From Heterobasidion occidentale (lineage: Eukaryota; Basidiomycota; Agaricomycetes; Russulales; Bondarzewiaceae), in the NCBI GenBank assembly GCA_039111635.1, contig JBCAQO010000006.1, positions 1,364,001 through 1,428,000 of the forward strand: a stretch of 64,000 nucleotides of DNA, in the 5' to 3' direction. The notes beneath the pieces were generated by a model. It was not told the origin of the DNA. It made no database searches and saw only the letters and a program-made list of their open reading frames with translations. Positions 21,974 to 33,796 of the stretch are shown here, in pieces (within the stretch, counting starts at the first letter, position 1; the number at the start of each line of letters is the position of its first letter). Made by a program: the position numbers and the translations under genes.

Positions 21974-22512
21974 TCGTGACGTTGGAGCATCTGGGCATGT
22001 TCATAGGGATTGGATTACGACCGCTTCACGGCGTGGGTTTCATGACGAAGTACAATATCCTAGCCAACGATCCCTCCTACATCGCACTGCCGTCAATGGA
22101 TCATCTGTTACTCTTCTTTTCTGATGAGGGCGCGATTGCTGTCGCATTGCTGAATATGTTTTGCTTGAACGCTCGCATCTATTGCATGGGGAAGGACTTG
22201 GATTTCTCATGACGCATCTACCACTCGCTTTGATAACCAAGGACATTGCATACTGCAGATAATCACGTACGATACCATAACTTATTCTTTGCATCCAAAC
22301 ATCATTGTCTGTGAGAATTCGTCAGGTTTTTCGGGCTTGCCTCGACAGTTGTGATTTGGCTGGATTGGATTGACTGTGGAGAGCTGATTTGTCTGAGCCG
22401 TCACATCGGTCCTTCTACTTTGCCTTCAACCTCGAGCCTCTTTGCACTCGCGGTATACAGGCCAGACGGCTTCATATCTGGAGTCAAAAGTACCTGAAAT
22501 CATCAGACAAAG
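21974..22512. other. Intergenic region
   Basis: Between the glyoxal oxidase and prefoldin genes, both plus strand. Short open frames (for example 22040-22294 minus) show no family pattern. Confidence 0.5.
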
Positions 22513-23198
22513 ATGCGCATGGTAGACGACGCCATCCCGCTCCCGTTGACGGCTACTGACACCGTCGCTTTCCAGCTTGCGCAGGAAGAAGAGAACGACG
22601 ATGGTACCGATGTCTCCTGGGGTAAGCACCCCGACCCGCGATGCGCCGTGCTCGTCTTCCGTGTCCCGCAGGCTGACGGAGGACCACAGAGGACCAACAG
22701 CGCATCAACACGTTCTCGAAGCTCAATTCGCGCGTGCGGTCGATAGAGGAACGGCGCGAGGAGCTGAAGGTGCGTGTGCCCGGCTCCTTGCCTGCGCCCG
22801 GGGACGCGCGCTGACGATCCGTTTCCTGGTCTGCCTCGCGAGCAGCAAGAAAAAGAGGCGCTGGACGATCTGGCGATGGAGCTCGAGCTCGCAGACGAGG
22901 ACGAGCCTGTTCTGTGCGCCCCATCCCATCCCATCCCATCCCCTGTCGCCCGATCGGCGCCCCTTCCACACACTGACGCATGCCTCCCGCTGTCCGCTCA
23001 CACAGCTACAAGGTCGGCGAAGCCTTCCTCCACATGCCGCACGCGCGCGCGACCAAACGCCTCGAACACGACCAAGCGCAGCTCGACGCGGAGCTCTCCG
23101 CGCTCAGTGCGCGGGCGGAGGCGTGCGAGACGGAGATGAAGGAGCTGAAGGTCATGCTGTACGCCAAGTTCGGCCGTGCGATCAATCTAGACGAGTGA
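22513..23198 (+). CDS. GIM3: Prefoldin subunit 4
   Basis: Beta-type subunit of the hexameric cytosolic prefoldin/GimC chaperone that hands nascent actin and tubulin to the TRiC chaperonin. Exons 22513-22621, 22690-22769, 22846-22913, 23006-23198; 450 nt, 149 residues, near the family's usual length. Two long coiled coils flank a beta hairpin: the first runs through SWEDQQRINTFSKLNSR and REELKQEKEALDD, the hairpin is DEDEPVLYKVGEAFLHM, and the second covers TKRLEHDQAQLDAELSALSA. The ATG at 22513 (MRMVDDAI) gives the standard short N terminus. The third intron carries a CCATC pentamer repeat. It converges with the Vps3844 gene. Confidence 0.95.
22919..22941 (+). repeat. CCATC pentanucleotide repeat in intron
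   Basis: About four and a half copies of CCATC inside the third intron of the prefoldin 4 gene. A short microsatellite, no role inferred. Confidence 0.8.
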
Positions 23199-23429
23199 AA
23201 ACAGGTGGTGCTCGGCGGATGGGCTGCGCTACATGCTGCGTACTTCTAAGCTGATAATAAGAGGAGCGTCTTCAAATTTTGAGGTATGTGATGTGAACGC
23301 TCCGTTCTTGAGTATCGTGCGTCGTCGGTCACAGCCATGAGAGGTATGCGTGAGCTTCTCTGGTTTGTCTCCTCAAATTATGAAAAGAAGCTATCGATCC
23401 ATTACGAGTCCTTCATAAAGTACTCCACT

Positions 23430-24625
23430 TCACTCCCTCTTCTGTCCTCCTGCAATACCACCCGTCAGAACAGTTGGCAGTTCCTGGCCTCCGATGCTAT
23501 ATAACAAGCCCACGGAACCTGCGATCATCAACAGCAGCGCTACGGTGGTACCAGCCAACAACACAAATGGCCTATTCAACGTCCGATGTTTGAGTACTCC
23601 GGACCTACGATCGGAAGAGATGAAACAAAAACGCACCCGCTGACGTCCTTGCGTTCGCATGACTGACCCGCCCAATTCTCCGTCCTGCCTTTGCTGTCCT
23701 TCGTAGCGGAGCACGCACAGACGAAGCACGTCCTCCCGGCCCTCGAGGCCTTCACACACGAGCCCCGCCCAGAACACGAGCTCGTCGCATTCCCACACAC
23801 ATCCTCGGTAGCATGACACGTCGAGACGGAATTGATGGGCTGTTGCGGGATGGACGGCGGGAGGGGGGACTGCTGCGGCTCTCTCTTGCGCAGCGCCCCT
23901 GCGTTCGCGCCGTTATAGGTCAGCAAGACGAGGTTGAGGTCCTCCTTGATAAGCGCACTGTGCATTGCAGCGCGCAGCGTCTCTGCGGCGAGCTGGTACT
24001 GCTCGCTCGCACGTCCGTAGGCGCGGGCGATCTCAGAGAGACCTTTCAACTCGAAGGCGCCAAAGCGGTCGGCGTAGAAGGCGTCGTCAGATTCGAGGAA
24101 GGAGATGATGCCAGAGAGCTCAGTGAGGAATGTCTCGGTGGCGGAAGAGGAGACGGAGAAGACGTCGAGAAGACGAGGGGCGGGCGCGTCATATGACGGG
24201 AGTGAGAATATGTGCGTGTATGCGTGCGGGGCACGGTGCAGGTACGTGGAAATGATGGAGGAGAAGGAAGAGACGGAGGGTGCGTTGGAGAGGGTGAACG
24301 ATGGTCTCAATGAGTCGGGTAGGACATCTATTAACGGGTTAGTTTGCGACAGTGTTGGTGATAGCGCACACGTACCTTTTGTGTCTGTTTCATCGATGCT
24401 GATGAGTAGACCGTTCTTTAGGCCTTGCCCAACGAAGGATGCACCAGCAGCGAACTGCTCATTGCCTTGGAAAGGCTCGAACTCCTCCAAGCCGAGGTGA
24501 TGAGAAATGGCCGAGCTTGCATGCGGCGGTGAGAGGCGAGAGGGGAATGATGAAGGGGGATTCAAGTACACATCAGCTGCGCGGCTCAATCCCGCGAATA
24601 AAAGACACAAGGCGAGTCCTCGCAT
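23430..24625 (-). CDS. Vps3844 (DUF3844) family ER/vacuolar-sorting protein
   Basis: Type I membrane protein. Exons 24625-24376, 24327-23637, 23571-23430; 1083 nt, 360 residues. Signal peptide MRGLALCLLFAGLSRAADVY. A luminal domain with HLGLEEFEPF and GRASEQYQLAAETLRAAMHS follows. The C-terminal DUF3844 block has the cysteine-rich CHATEDVCGNATSSCSGRGS and CVCACS-like stretch (TCFVCACSATKD), then NWAGQSCERKDVSGPFVLLA and a membrane span (TTVALLLMIAGSVGLLYSIG). An intron at 23572-23636 must be removed to join KDVSG to PFVLL, which fits the family exactly. The family is tied to vacuolar protein sorting and ER function in fungi; the mechanism is not clear from sequence. Confidence 0.88.
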
Positions 24626-24964
24626 CGTGCTTGACGGCGGGAGCTTCGAGCGGCACAGCGCGACGTCCGTCACTGCCTGTGACCACCATGCAGTCACGTC
24701 ACGTCACCACTGTCAGCGACACGCTCGTTCAGCTCCAGAAATTTATGGCTGAATCAAGGAGCGTGGTAAATCGAGTGAGAGGACAGGAAATGATACACAT
24801 ATTTCCGGAAGAGGTGCCAGGGTCGTTTAATTTAATTTTTCCTCGCTGCTGGGTGTCGGTCACGTGACGGGCCTTTTAACGGTCGTCGGATATTGCTGTC
24901 ACTGTGCAGTGTGCGGTCCACTCTCCCTCGTCTCTCGCGCTTTGCCTCGACGACGTCCGTAACG
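24626..24964. other. Divergent promoter region, Vps3844 and uS9m genes
   Basis: 339 nt between two divergent starts. No gene or obvious TATA element. Confidence 0.5.
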
Positions 24965-26158
24965 ATGAACATGCTGCGCCAGCCCCTCAGGGCGTCGCTC
25001 AGGCGCTGCTATGCTACGGCGACGACGACGACGTCCACCACCACGCCGCCCTTCGTCCCTCCAGCCTCACTTCCAACAAAGGACGGCCCTCACCGCGCGC
25101 GACCCGACCGCGAAAAAGCCATCCCCAGCTCGCCCACCTTCTACACCGGCCGCTCCGAGTTCTACGACCACATGGCCACCCTCGAGTCCGCCGTCGAGAA
25201 CACCCGCAGTGCCCTCCGCTCCCTCCAGCTCCTCCCCCTCCCCGCCTTCGCCCGCGACTCCCTCACCCCGCGCAGCCCATGTGGAAGTCCCGCGACGCCA
25301 TGTCTTCCATGTTCATGCGCAAGCTCACCACGGCCCGCTACCGCGCCTCATCACCATTCTCGCCCAGCTCGACGAGTATGAGCGCATCGCTGACGCCGCC
25401 GGCCACATTGAGATGCAAAACGGCATCGCCAGCGTCCTGAGCTTGTTCGAGCGCCCAGACAAGGCCGCACAGCTCGCGCGCAAGCACATCAAGCTGGCCA
25501 AATTCGACAGGTACGGGCGCACGCACACCGTCGGCAAGAGGAAGGAGAGCACTGCCCGCGTGTGGATCATCCCCGTTCAGCCCACGCAAGAGAAGCAGCC
25601 TGCCCGCGCCCCTGCCCCTGCTCCCGTGCCCACAGAGGCGCTCTCCACAGAGCCTGTGGTGGACAACCCATTCGCGCGCACAGAATCCTCGCACCCGAAG
25701 GTCGATGTGACTATGTCGCAGATCTTGGTGAACAACATCCCTCTGAACGAGTTCTTCGCCTCCCCGCGGACCGCGCGCGCATCGTGCGGCCGCTCAAGCT
25801 CGCCGCGTGCTGGGCGCGTTCAACGTCTTCGCCCTCGTGCGCGGCGGGGGCACGACCGGCCAGTCTGGCGCGATCACGCACGGCATCGCGCGGGGCATCG
25901 TGGCGCATGTGCCGGAGGTGGAGATCATCCTGCGTAAAGGTGCGTCGGACCTGCCTATCTGTATCATATCTCGCCTGACGGGCGTGTGCTCGCGCGCGAC
26001 ACCTCTTCAGCGAAACTCCTCAGACGTGATCCTCGTATGGTCGAGCGCAAAAAGACCGGTATGGCCAAAGCGCGCAAGCGGGTGAGTTGTCCTCTTCGTC
26101 TGTCGTTTCGCTCTTCTCATGCTTCGTCTACCGTCAGTACACTTGGGTCAAGCGGTAG
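24965..26158 (+). CDS. MRPS9: Mitochondrial small-subunit ribosomal protein uS9m (frameshifted as sequenced)
   Basis: Component of the mitochondrial 37S subunit. The N terminus [19 protein letters not shown] is a typical mitochondrial presequence. The S9 domain begins near [19 protein letters not shown] and includes [63 protein letters not shown] and the terminal YTWVKR. Exons 24965-25939, 26011-26081, 26138-26158. The long first exon is broken four times by loss of one base, near 25267, 25346, 25764 and 25805, all in C or G runs. With four bases added the coding length is 1071 nt, a multiple of three, which supports exactly four losses. A gene this conserved and essential is unlikely to be dead, so assembly error is the better reading. 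Confidence 0.93.
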
Positions 26159-26382
26159 TCCTCCTCGTTTCGTCGCACATCTATACTGTCTTTCTTTGCT
26201 TCAATGCATATTGCATCTTCATCGCCGCTCCTCGTCTCACATCCCCGATGCCTTCAAGGCGTACGCATTCCTTGAGTACCGCATATTACAATTTTCAAGT
26301 CAGAGTTGCGATCCGATTACACAAGCTCTATAAATGAACACGAGCCCCCCAAGGCCATTATTAAGTGAATTATATATTAACA

Positions 26383-29363
26383 TCACTGCCGCTTGCGTCT
26401 GACAGCCTTGGGTGCTACGGCGATCGGAGCAGGCGCTTGTCTCATCGCCGCTTGCCTTCGCGCCAACAATGCTTGCTGCCTCAGCTGCTGCACTTGCAGC
26501 TGTATCTCCTGTTGTGCCAGCCGTGCCTGCTGCTCTGCCAGGAGCTGCTGCTGTCTCCGCGCCAACGCTTCCTGCCTTTCCCTGTGAAGTGCCTGCCGTT
26601 GCGCCTGCGCCTGCTGTCTTTGCAGCTGCGCTTGCTGCTCCTGCTGCGCCTGCTGCTGAATAAAGACGTCCATCTGCTGCCCCTCCTGCAGATGGCGCTG
26701 CAGGCCTTGGATATCCGGGTTGGCCGGGAAGATGTGCCAGAAGTGTTGGGGCCCGACAGGGGGAGCGGGCCGCTGGGGAGGCGGCGCTGGCATCCTCGGC
26801 ATGCCTGGGGCAGCGGCCTGAATGAGGTGCTGGTACGGGGGCGCATGTGCATGGTTCAGCACGCCTACGGCGCCGAAAAGAGGGGCCTGTAGGCCTACAG
26901 CAGCGGCAGGAGGGGGTGGCAGGTCGACTTTGATCTCGTCTTCTTTGATGTCGGGGTGATCGCGTTTGTAGTCGTCTAGCGCTTTCTTCGCTGCCGCCGC
27001 CACCTTGGATAATGGGCCTTGAGCGATCATATCTGAGGAGCAAAGGTGCTAACGCACCTCGTCAGCGTGTCTCTTTTCAACGGGGTCCCAAAGTGGACAC
27101 TTGTTCGACGTGGAAGCTCCTGCCAGGGGCATGCCGTTGGTATTAGTCTGAGGCGACCATGTCAGCGACCATCGTGGTCATCTATTGAGAGAAATTTTAC
27201 CTGTTGGAAATGCTCGTAACCAGTAACGACCTTCCGGCAGACATAGCATGACAAGGTACGACAATTGGGACATGTCATCTTGTTGCACTGCAGAAGATGG
27301 AAGTAAGCCAACGTGAATGACGTCAAAGGATAGACACCACTCACTCCAGACTCTTTGATGAACCCTGATGTACGGATATATAAAAGGAGTTGATTTGGAC
27401 GCGCGTAAAAAAAACACAAGACGAACCTTTTTTGCAGCTGGGACAGTTACGCATGAGAGCTCGGCCTAGAAGAAAACAGTCAGCTCCCCGCTCATTGGTC
27501 AGACAGAAAATGACACACTCATAGCCTCCTCAATGGCATGCTTGCCGTCCAGTTTCTTGTCTTCTTCCATCTCTATAGAGGGCAACAGTTAACCCGATCA
27601 AGACTAGGTGACTGCGGCTTCACAGAGCGCACCTTGGCAGCTTTTTGGTGTGTGATCCTGTATTGCTCAAGTGAATGAGCGTTCGACCTTCAGACGGATG
27701 CCGACGTCCGCTTACCTCCTTTTTACACTTCCTGCAGCTGGCCCTCCCGCATTCCTCGTTCTGACATCTGAACAGCTTGTCGCTCTCCACGTCGACCTCC
27801 AGGACAGCCTTGAACTCGCAGAACGGGCACTCCTCCAAGCCCTCGATGCAGGCTGCCTCGACCTCCCGCTGTTGACGCACGCGTTCATACAGGTTGTGCA
27901 ACTTCTCAGGCAGGATGCGGCGCAGCTCCGAGTCGGGAAAAGGGAGCTTGCAGCCGGACTGGTCCATGCAGCATATATCTGGATTGTGCTCGCCGAGCTT
28001 GGTCGACGCGTAGGAGATCACACATTCGTTGCAGAACAGGTGCGCGTCTTCGCATTGGATCATCTTGTCCTGAAGAGGACATCAGAGTTGAGTTGTTGAA
28101 GGGATCTTCCGAGAGAAGAGCTCACGAATGGGTACTCCGTGAAGCAACAACCGCACTCGATCCCGTCCACTTCTTCGACGATCTCTTGCGCACTCGTTCC
28201 CTCAACCGCCGGTTCTTTGCCGACGTTGGCAGCGTCCTGCGCCAACTTTGCGAGGAGCCACTGTTTCTCTCGCAGAAACTCAGCATCGTGCAAAGCTGCC
28301 TTCCGCTTCCCTTTTTTCTTCGCACTCACTCTGCGCTTCGATTTTTTGGGTGGTTCTGGAACGTAGGGCAATTTTGCGCCCCTCCGCTCCTTCTGAAGAT
28401 AGAGGTATGTAGGGGCATATAGGTTAAGATGCACGGCAAGCATAGTATTGACGTGGACTTGTGGAATATCAGGAAAGTCAACGTATAGTTGCTCCTGCGG
28501 GTCTGTCAGCAAACACACACCATCAGAGGAAGCTGGTATCAGACTTACTCTAGCTAGCTCTACGTAGACGGGGCCACCGTTACGGTCTCGATCCACTCGG
28601 GAATAGTCAATCTCCCCGGTAGTTGCATGTGCTGAGGGTGCCTTCCGTTCGGGAGGACTGCCTTGGCTTTACCCTTGGAGTCTATTCTCGGATACGCCGG
28701 GTCCTCAAAAAGGACGTGAAGGACCTCGCCGACCAGATCGCCCTTCTCTTCAAACGTTTGAATGAGTTGCAGCACGTACTCAGGGAGAACGTCCGGGACG
28801 ATTTCGTGCACCTGAGCGAGACAGAGCTGGAAGGGGTCTTCGGGCTCTTGAGGTGGCTCTTCATCGAGTACAATGGATTGTGACGAAGGGTCGCTTGAAG
28901 GTGGCAAAACTGGAGGCGTCAGACGTTCCGGCAAGTGCACCTGGGAGGCCGCAGCATCATCGGGAAGGGCGATCTGTTCGTTCGCACGTCCCGCGACTGG
29001 CTGCTTCGATGTACTAATGTAACCATTGAAATTGCATTGAATTGTACGCCGCGTGGTCAGAGATTATGTGACAATGACCATTCAGCTGGCGTACCTGGGT
29101 GTTTTCGGACGTGTCGATCCGCGTCGTGGCGCAGGCGTGGCTGCCTGTAGATTGATTGCGTTCGAAGGCCCCGCTTGGGGCTGCTCATTTCCGTGCTCAA
29201 GCTTGCGTTTCTTCCGCGGTGTGCCCGATTCCGAGTCTGTGATTTCTATAATTTCTTGCTCCTCACGTTCTGGGAGGAAGAGTGGCATGCGCTTGCGCCG
29301 CAATGGACGCGAAGAAGAGGAATCAGGAGAAGACGGGATTTCTATGATGTCCGACATTGGCAT
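26383..29363 (-). CDS. RNF216-like RBR ubiquitin ligase (two probable frameshift errors)
   Basis: RING-between-RING E3 of the RNF216/TRIAD3 type; these form a thioester on a RING2 cysteine before transfer. N terminus (ATG 29363 or 29357) holds SIM-like IIEIPSS and EIIEITDSESG. RING1 starts GIECGCCFTEYPF then DKMIQCEDAHLFCNECV. IBR includes ECPFCEFKAVL and FRCQNEECGRASCRKCKKE. The linker is DHTPKSCQEMEEDKKLDGKH then AIEEAMSRALMRNCPSCKK. RING2 is ESGCNKMTCPNCRTLSCYVC; the Cys of GCNKM matches the RNF216 catalytic position. The C terminus is a long Gln-rich coiled coil ending AVRRKRQ. At least nine exons. Two sites need one extra G: about 28615 (to read GEIDYSRVDRDRNGG) and about 27057 (to join HADE to DMIAQGPLS). 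Convergent with the uS9m gene. Confidence 0.88.
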
Positions 29364-29994
29364 GTCTCCTGTCCAGGTCAGTAAGTAGTTTGACGTGTTG
29401 GTACAGAGAATGCGCCGTGAGGGTTTGCTTTTCTGGTAGCGCAGCAATGGGCGACGACGATGCTCAGCGTGCTCGCGCAGAACTTGAGAGGCTGAACCAG
29501 GGCACAAACAAGCAGTTCTGACTTGTAACTTGTTCGTCGCGCACGAAGCACTCTCACAAGAGCCGTTGTGAAGAGGAATGTAGATGGCAGCAGCACGAGA
29601 GTATACAAGAAGGAAAACGGGGTAGACTGTGCAGATTGCTTTGTTACGGATCCTGGACGCTCAGGCTGTCGCAGCGGTGTTGCAGTGGCGGAGCGTTGAG
29701 TCGGGCGCAAGCTCGCCACCCACAAGGGGCGAAGAACCGCTGCGTGCGCTTACGTAGGGCACGCGGTGGCCACACCACCGGGCTCCCCGCAACGCCAGGC
29801 GCGTCGACGCAGCACATCAATTCCCAGCAGATAACTTACAACCCGTACATGAAAAGATGCTACGAGGTGAGTTGATAAATAGAATAAATGTACTCCAAGG
29901 CAAGCAGCCGTGATGGTCAACAAGAGCACGCAGCGCCCAGCCCTGACTCAAACTTTGTCCCAATAAACTAAATTAATGTAAAACGCACCAGTAC
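29364..29994. other. Intergenic region between RBR ligase and 7-TM gene
   Basis: Upstream of the RBR gene and downstream of the 7-TM gene, both minus strand. A hydrophobic minus-strand frame (29378-29725) lacks an ATG and family similarity, so I do not call it. Confidence 0.5.
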
Positions 29995-31482
29995 TCAGGC
30001 CCACGACGTCCCTTCATTCCCTTTCGTGGCCTTGATAGCGTCCTGCATCGCCAGCGCAAAAATTGAGGCGGTTTCTATCTCTAATCCTGTGAGGACGTAT
30101 TCGCTGGCAGCGGGAGACGACTCGGACGGTCGCCGCGTAAATTCGAACGTCGGCGGAGGGCTGCGCATGGGGCGCAGCGGGATAGACGAGGGGTGCTGCG
30201 GAGCGAAAGGAGTCGACAGGGTGAGCGACGTGTCGTTGAAGCCTGCCTCCTGATTCGGCAGCCGGCGGGCCTTCGAGGAGCTCGAGTTCGAGTTCTCCAG
30301 GTCGAGGTTGTTGTAGCTGCTGCCGGGCGACGGCCGAGGGCTGACGATGTCGTGGAAGGTGCGCTTCAGGCTGCAGAGAATGATAATGAGAGTGGGGTAT
30401 ATGCCCTGTTCGGGAGCATCAGAATGGCACCGCCACTGCTCAGGTGTCGCTCACAGTGATCTGGGGCACGGCGTTTTGAAATATCTGAAACACGAGGCTC
30501 CGCGAGGGGGCCCAATCACCATAAAGCACGTCCAACACGATATACGTGACCTGCAAGCAGGGATCGGTGATTGGCACTCGAGATGCAGTAATTAATATGT
30601 CCTTACCCATACGATGCAGTACAGTGCTCCTGATTCGATGAGCAGCAGCAACGCGGGGAGACATCGATCAGGCCCTATGTGCCACCTCGAGCCACCACAA
30701 TTAGACGTGAAATACCTTGATGGTACGAAGAGTGAGCGTCCAGCGATGCCGCAGATCCGGAGCGGCGTTGGGGATCTCACCAGGTGCGATACCCAACGAA
30801 AAGAGTGACCAGCGCGTTGGTACAAAGGGTCAAGGCGATGCACAGCGTGTGCATGATGATCAGCGCGAGCCCGACGCCCGAGTCTGCAGCCAAGTCGGCG
30901 CCGGTCAGCACAGCTCGGATGCTCAAAACGAGCACCGTCGACACGTCTGAAACGGTGGCGATGATCAGGAACAGAGGGAGGACGAAGATGTGCTTGTTGC
31001 GGCCCCAGATCACCCACGCCCGCCAGATCACGATCAGATCTCCGAGCACGAACTGTTCTAATCAGCCTGAGGACGGACGCGCTCGGAGGGGAGGACGGGC
31101 GCGCGCACGTTTAGACACGGGAGGTACTGCGCCAGTACGCAAGAGATGGACGGGCAGAACCTGCGCGGCGGTGTCGGACCGATTGTCAGGGACAGGACCA
31201 TGTGCGAGGTCACGATGCTAAACATGACGATTGTCAGGACAGTCAGGATGATATGTGACATGGTTTTCCGTCTAGTTCTGTATGATTGAGTATGAGACGC
31301 GTAGTACGAGTAGTGAGATCGATTGAGCAAAGCTGGACGAACAGGAGGATGTAGAGGGTGACGCAGAATAACGAAGTATATATGCCTATTATCCCATCAG
31401 CTATGCACGATCAGGACGAGGGCGGGAAAGACGCACCATAGAGAACGGATTCTGTGAAAAGAGAAATCGTAAAGTCGTCCAT
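29995..31482 (-). CDS. Basidiomycete 7-TM membrane protein
   Basis: Multi-pass plasma-membrane-type protein common in agaricomycetes; function unknown. The ATG at 31482 (MDDFTISLFTESVLYG) joins through a short intron to IYTSLFCVTLYILLF. Next come KTMSHIILTVLTIVMFSIVT, the family signature LGDLIVIWRAWVIWGRNKHI, LPLFLIIATVSDVSTVLVLS, LALIIMHTLCIALTLCTNAL, ESGALYCIVW and VTYIVLDVLYG. The cytosolic tail is Ser/Pro-rich (RPSPGSSYNNLDLEN) and ends GNEGTSWA at 29995. The junction near 31270-31340 does not close in frame by eye and may hide a lost base. The WRAWVxW motif is the strongest family evidence. Confidence 0.75.
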
Positions 31483-32631
31483 ATTCGTAAAACCGAGAAT
31501 TTTCTTTTTGGAAGAAAAAGAGTGAGTAGATGTAGATGTCCTAGCAAAGGTGCCAGCAAAGCATTTATACGAGCTAAATCTTTCATGATAGAACATCATC
31601 CCAGACCTGTTCATCAGGCATCGAACCGGTGCACATCCAGTATGAACTTAGCGCTGGAACCGACGGACGCGCTACGGAGTGAGCGTGGCATACTTAGACC
31701 GTTGATCCAGAGCAACTGCGGGGACTGCACACAGCTACACACCATCGATTTAGCCCTGAGACCGACCACAACGGGGGACCGATGCAGCACAAACGCGCGA
31801 GCGCTTTCGGACAATCCAAGCACGATCACATGTCGCCACCCGCCTGCCTGAGAGCACCGAGCAAAGATAGCACTAGATAGCGGTGCACCGGTGATGTCTT
31901 CCAAAGGCAGCAACGATGGCAAAATTTCCCTCGGGTTTGGACGCGGATATTGGTGCCTGATTGTACAGGCCCGCAGGTCCGTGGATTGGCTACAAACAGC
32001 CACGGCTCGACGAAGAGCTGGCAAAGGAGATCCCCATAGATTGACTGATATGTCGATGTCGTCGAAGTGCAAGCAGCAACCAATCAATCTCTAAAAGCTC
32101 CCAAGCGTCAAGATAAGGAGAAAACGCCGAAGATCTGCAGAGAACTAACTGTTGCTCAAAAAAACTTATCAGTTCTGAGACAGCAAAGAGGCGACAGTGA
32201 CAAGCATTCGGAAGCCAGCCCTATCAGGTGAACTCACGATAGATGGCAAATCTCGCGGTCAGGCTGTAACGTCTTTCAAGCTTCAGTCAAGGCCTGTTGC
32301 ATCACACACTGCGTAGTGATAGCAAAGAAGAAAAGATCCGGTCAGGCTTTCATTACTACAAGACCGAGCAAGAGTAGTAGGAGAGGGCAAGACACGATCG
32401 ATGCGCGTACGTGCACGAGTGCTTCTCGGTCGATGCCGATGTTTGAAGCGGAGTCCTTGCCGCTGAGCACGGCACAAAAATCCGACTAAAGTTCAAACGA
32501 CTCAAAACGTCTTCATTCTACTTGCAAGGCCAGACATCATATCGTACAGGATGAACAGTCTCCATAACTTGCTGCCAGAATACTCGTTCCGAAACCTCTA
32601 ACATAGACGGGAACAGGATACAGCCGCTTAG
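31483..32631. other. Intergenic region, no gene recognised
   Basis: 1.15 kb. A 157-codon minus-strand frame at 31614-32087 begins with TTG, has no ATG in a useful place and resembles no family. A Ser/Leu-rich short frame at 32283-32477 is also unsupported. I see no repeats. Confidence 0.5.
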
Positions 32632-33120
32632 TTATCGCCAGTCCCCGAGCCGCCAAAGCCCATGGCGTTCTTGGCCTTGTCCAACATCGAGTCCTACAGA
32701 ACAAAACACCCGCCCAGTGAGCACGGGAAAATCGGCTGCCGAGGGCGCACGCACCTGGTCCTCGTTGGAGTTTCCAGAGATGGCGTCGCCGGCCTGCTGC
32801 GTGCCCGATTTCTGGCTCTGCGTGCGCGAGCAGCGCGTTACGCGAACGCAAGAGACCACAGGTCAGTGACAGGGTCGGAATCGCGGTCAGGTACTGACCT
32901 GAGGCTGTACCGTGGACGCGACGTTTTCGTACATGCCCTTGGCCTTGTCGCTGGCCTGCTCGGTGGCCGACTTTTGCGAGTCAGGCTGCGGGTTCAACGT
33001 TCAGCACGCGAGGTCAGCATCGTCGCAGCGGACTAGGCGGAGAAGAGAGGCGGCATGCGGGCGCACCTTCATGCTGCTCCCCATCTTGTCGGTGAAGGAT
33101 TGACGGCCGGCGTTGGACAT
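32632..33120 (-). CDS. HSP12: HSP9/HSP12 family small heat-shock protein, copy A
   Basis: Small, intrinsically disordered stress protein that binds and stabilises membranes in yeast. Four exons read MSNAGRQSFTDKMGSSMK, then PDSQKSATEQASDKAKGMYE, then SQKSGTQQAGDAISGNSNED, then DSMLDKAKNAMGFGGSGTGD; 89 residues. The start MSxAGRQSFTDK and the repeated DSQKS / DKAK elements are the family signature. Intron positions are identical to those of copy B at 33797-34258, so the two are tandem duplicates. A TATA-like element lies at 33231-33240. The last exon differs from copy B by a longer Gly-rich end. Confidence 0.95.
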
Positions 33121-33796
33121 GTTTGTATGTATGAAAACGGGGGAGGGGCTGAGAAATGGGTTTGTATGCGCGTGTATGAGGGGGAAGAGGTAAGTGCGTT
33201 GGGTTGGGTTGGACTGAGCGCGCGGGCGGGCCTATTTATGCGATTTGGAGCACGGCCTGCGTGGGGCGCCATCGACGCCGACGTCATCTAGCAACAGCAA
33301 GGGAGGCTGCAAGGAGATTGTGATGTCGATGTCGAAGAGTCGCAGACGTCAGCGAAGGCGTTGGAAATCTCCCTTCCATGTCTTAGGAGCGAGATATCAC
33401 AAACGTGCGCGCCTGTTCCCCACCTGAACGCGAAGATGCATATACGCATTGAGGTTGCCGACTGGAAGAGGAAGTGGTTGGATTCGTCTTCTTCAAAGTA
33501 TGCTTACAATTGTGGGGCGATGGTGGGACTTGCTCGCGACATGTAACATCCTTCCTGTCATACCTTTGCCCTTTCGACCGAAGGGGAGCAAAAGGCCGTA
33601 TTGAGAAATTTGACCCTCTCAAAAACTCTCATAAAAGACTTTCTTAGCAAGGACGTGAAAGTATGCTTCACATGATCACTTCGGGTGTTACATTCATAGT
33701 GGTACAATGACAGCAGAAATATTGTTACAGATAGATGAAATTCGTATATAACCAAAACCTTGGTCAATCATCCTCGCTATTGTGAAAGCGTATTGC
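33121..33796. other. Spacer between the two HSP12 genes
   Basis: Upstream region of HSP12 copy A. On the plus strand, AGGGG (the yeast stress-response element core) occurs at 33144-33148 and 33179-33183, but both lie between the TATA-like element and the ATG, so their role is uncertain. No gene seen. Confidence 0.5.
33231..33240 (-). promoter_or_regulatory. TATA-like element of HSP12 copy A
   Basis: Reads CATAAATAGG on the minus strand, about 110 nt before the ATG at 33120. Confidence 0.55.

Noticed and set aside
29378..29725. Hydrophobic minus-strand frame upstream of the RBR gene
   Set aside because: Starts with TTG and has no family similarity; it overlaps the likely RBR promoter.
31614..32087. 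A 157-codon minus-strand frame next to the 7-TM gene
   Set aside because: Begins with TTG, no ATG giving a sensible product, no family motif, no splice extension found.
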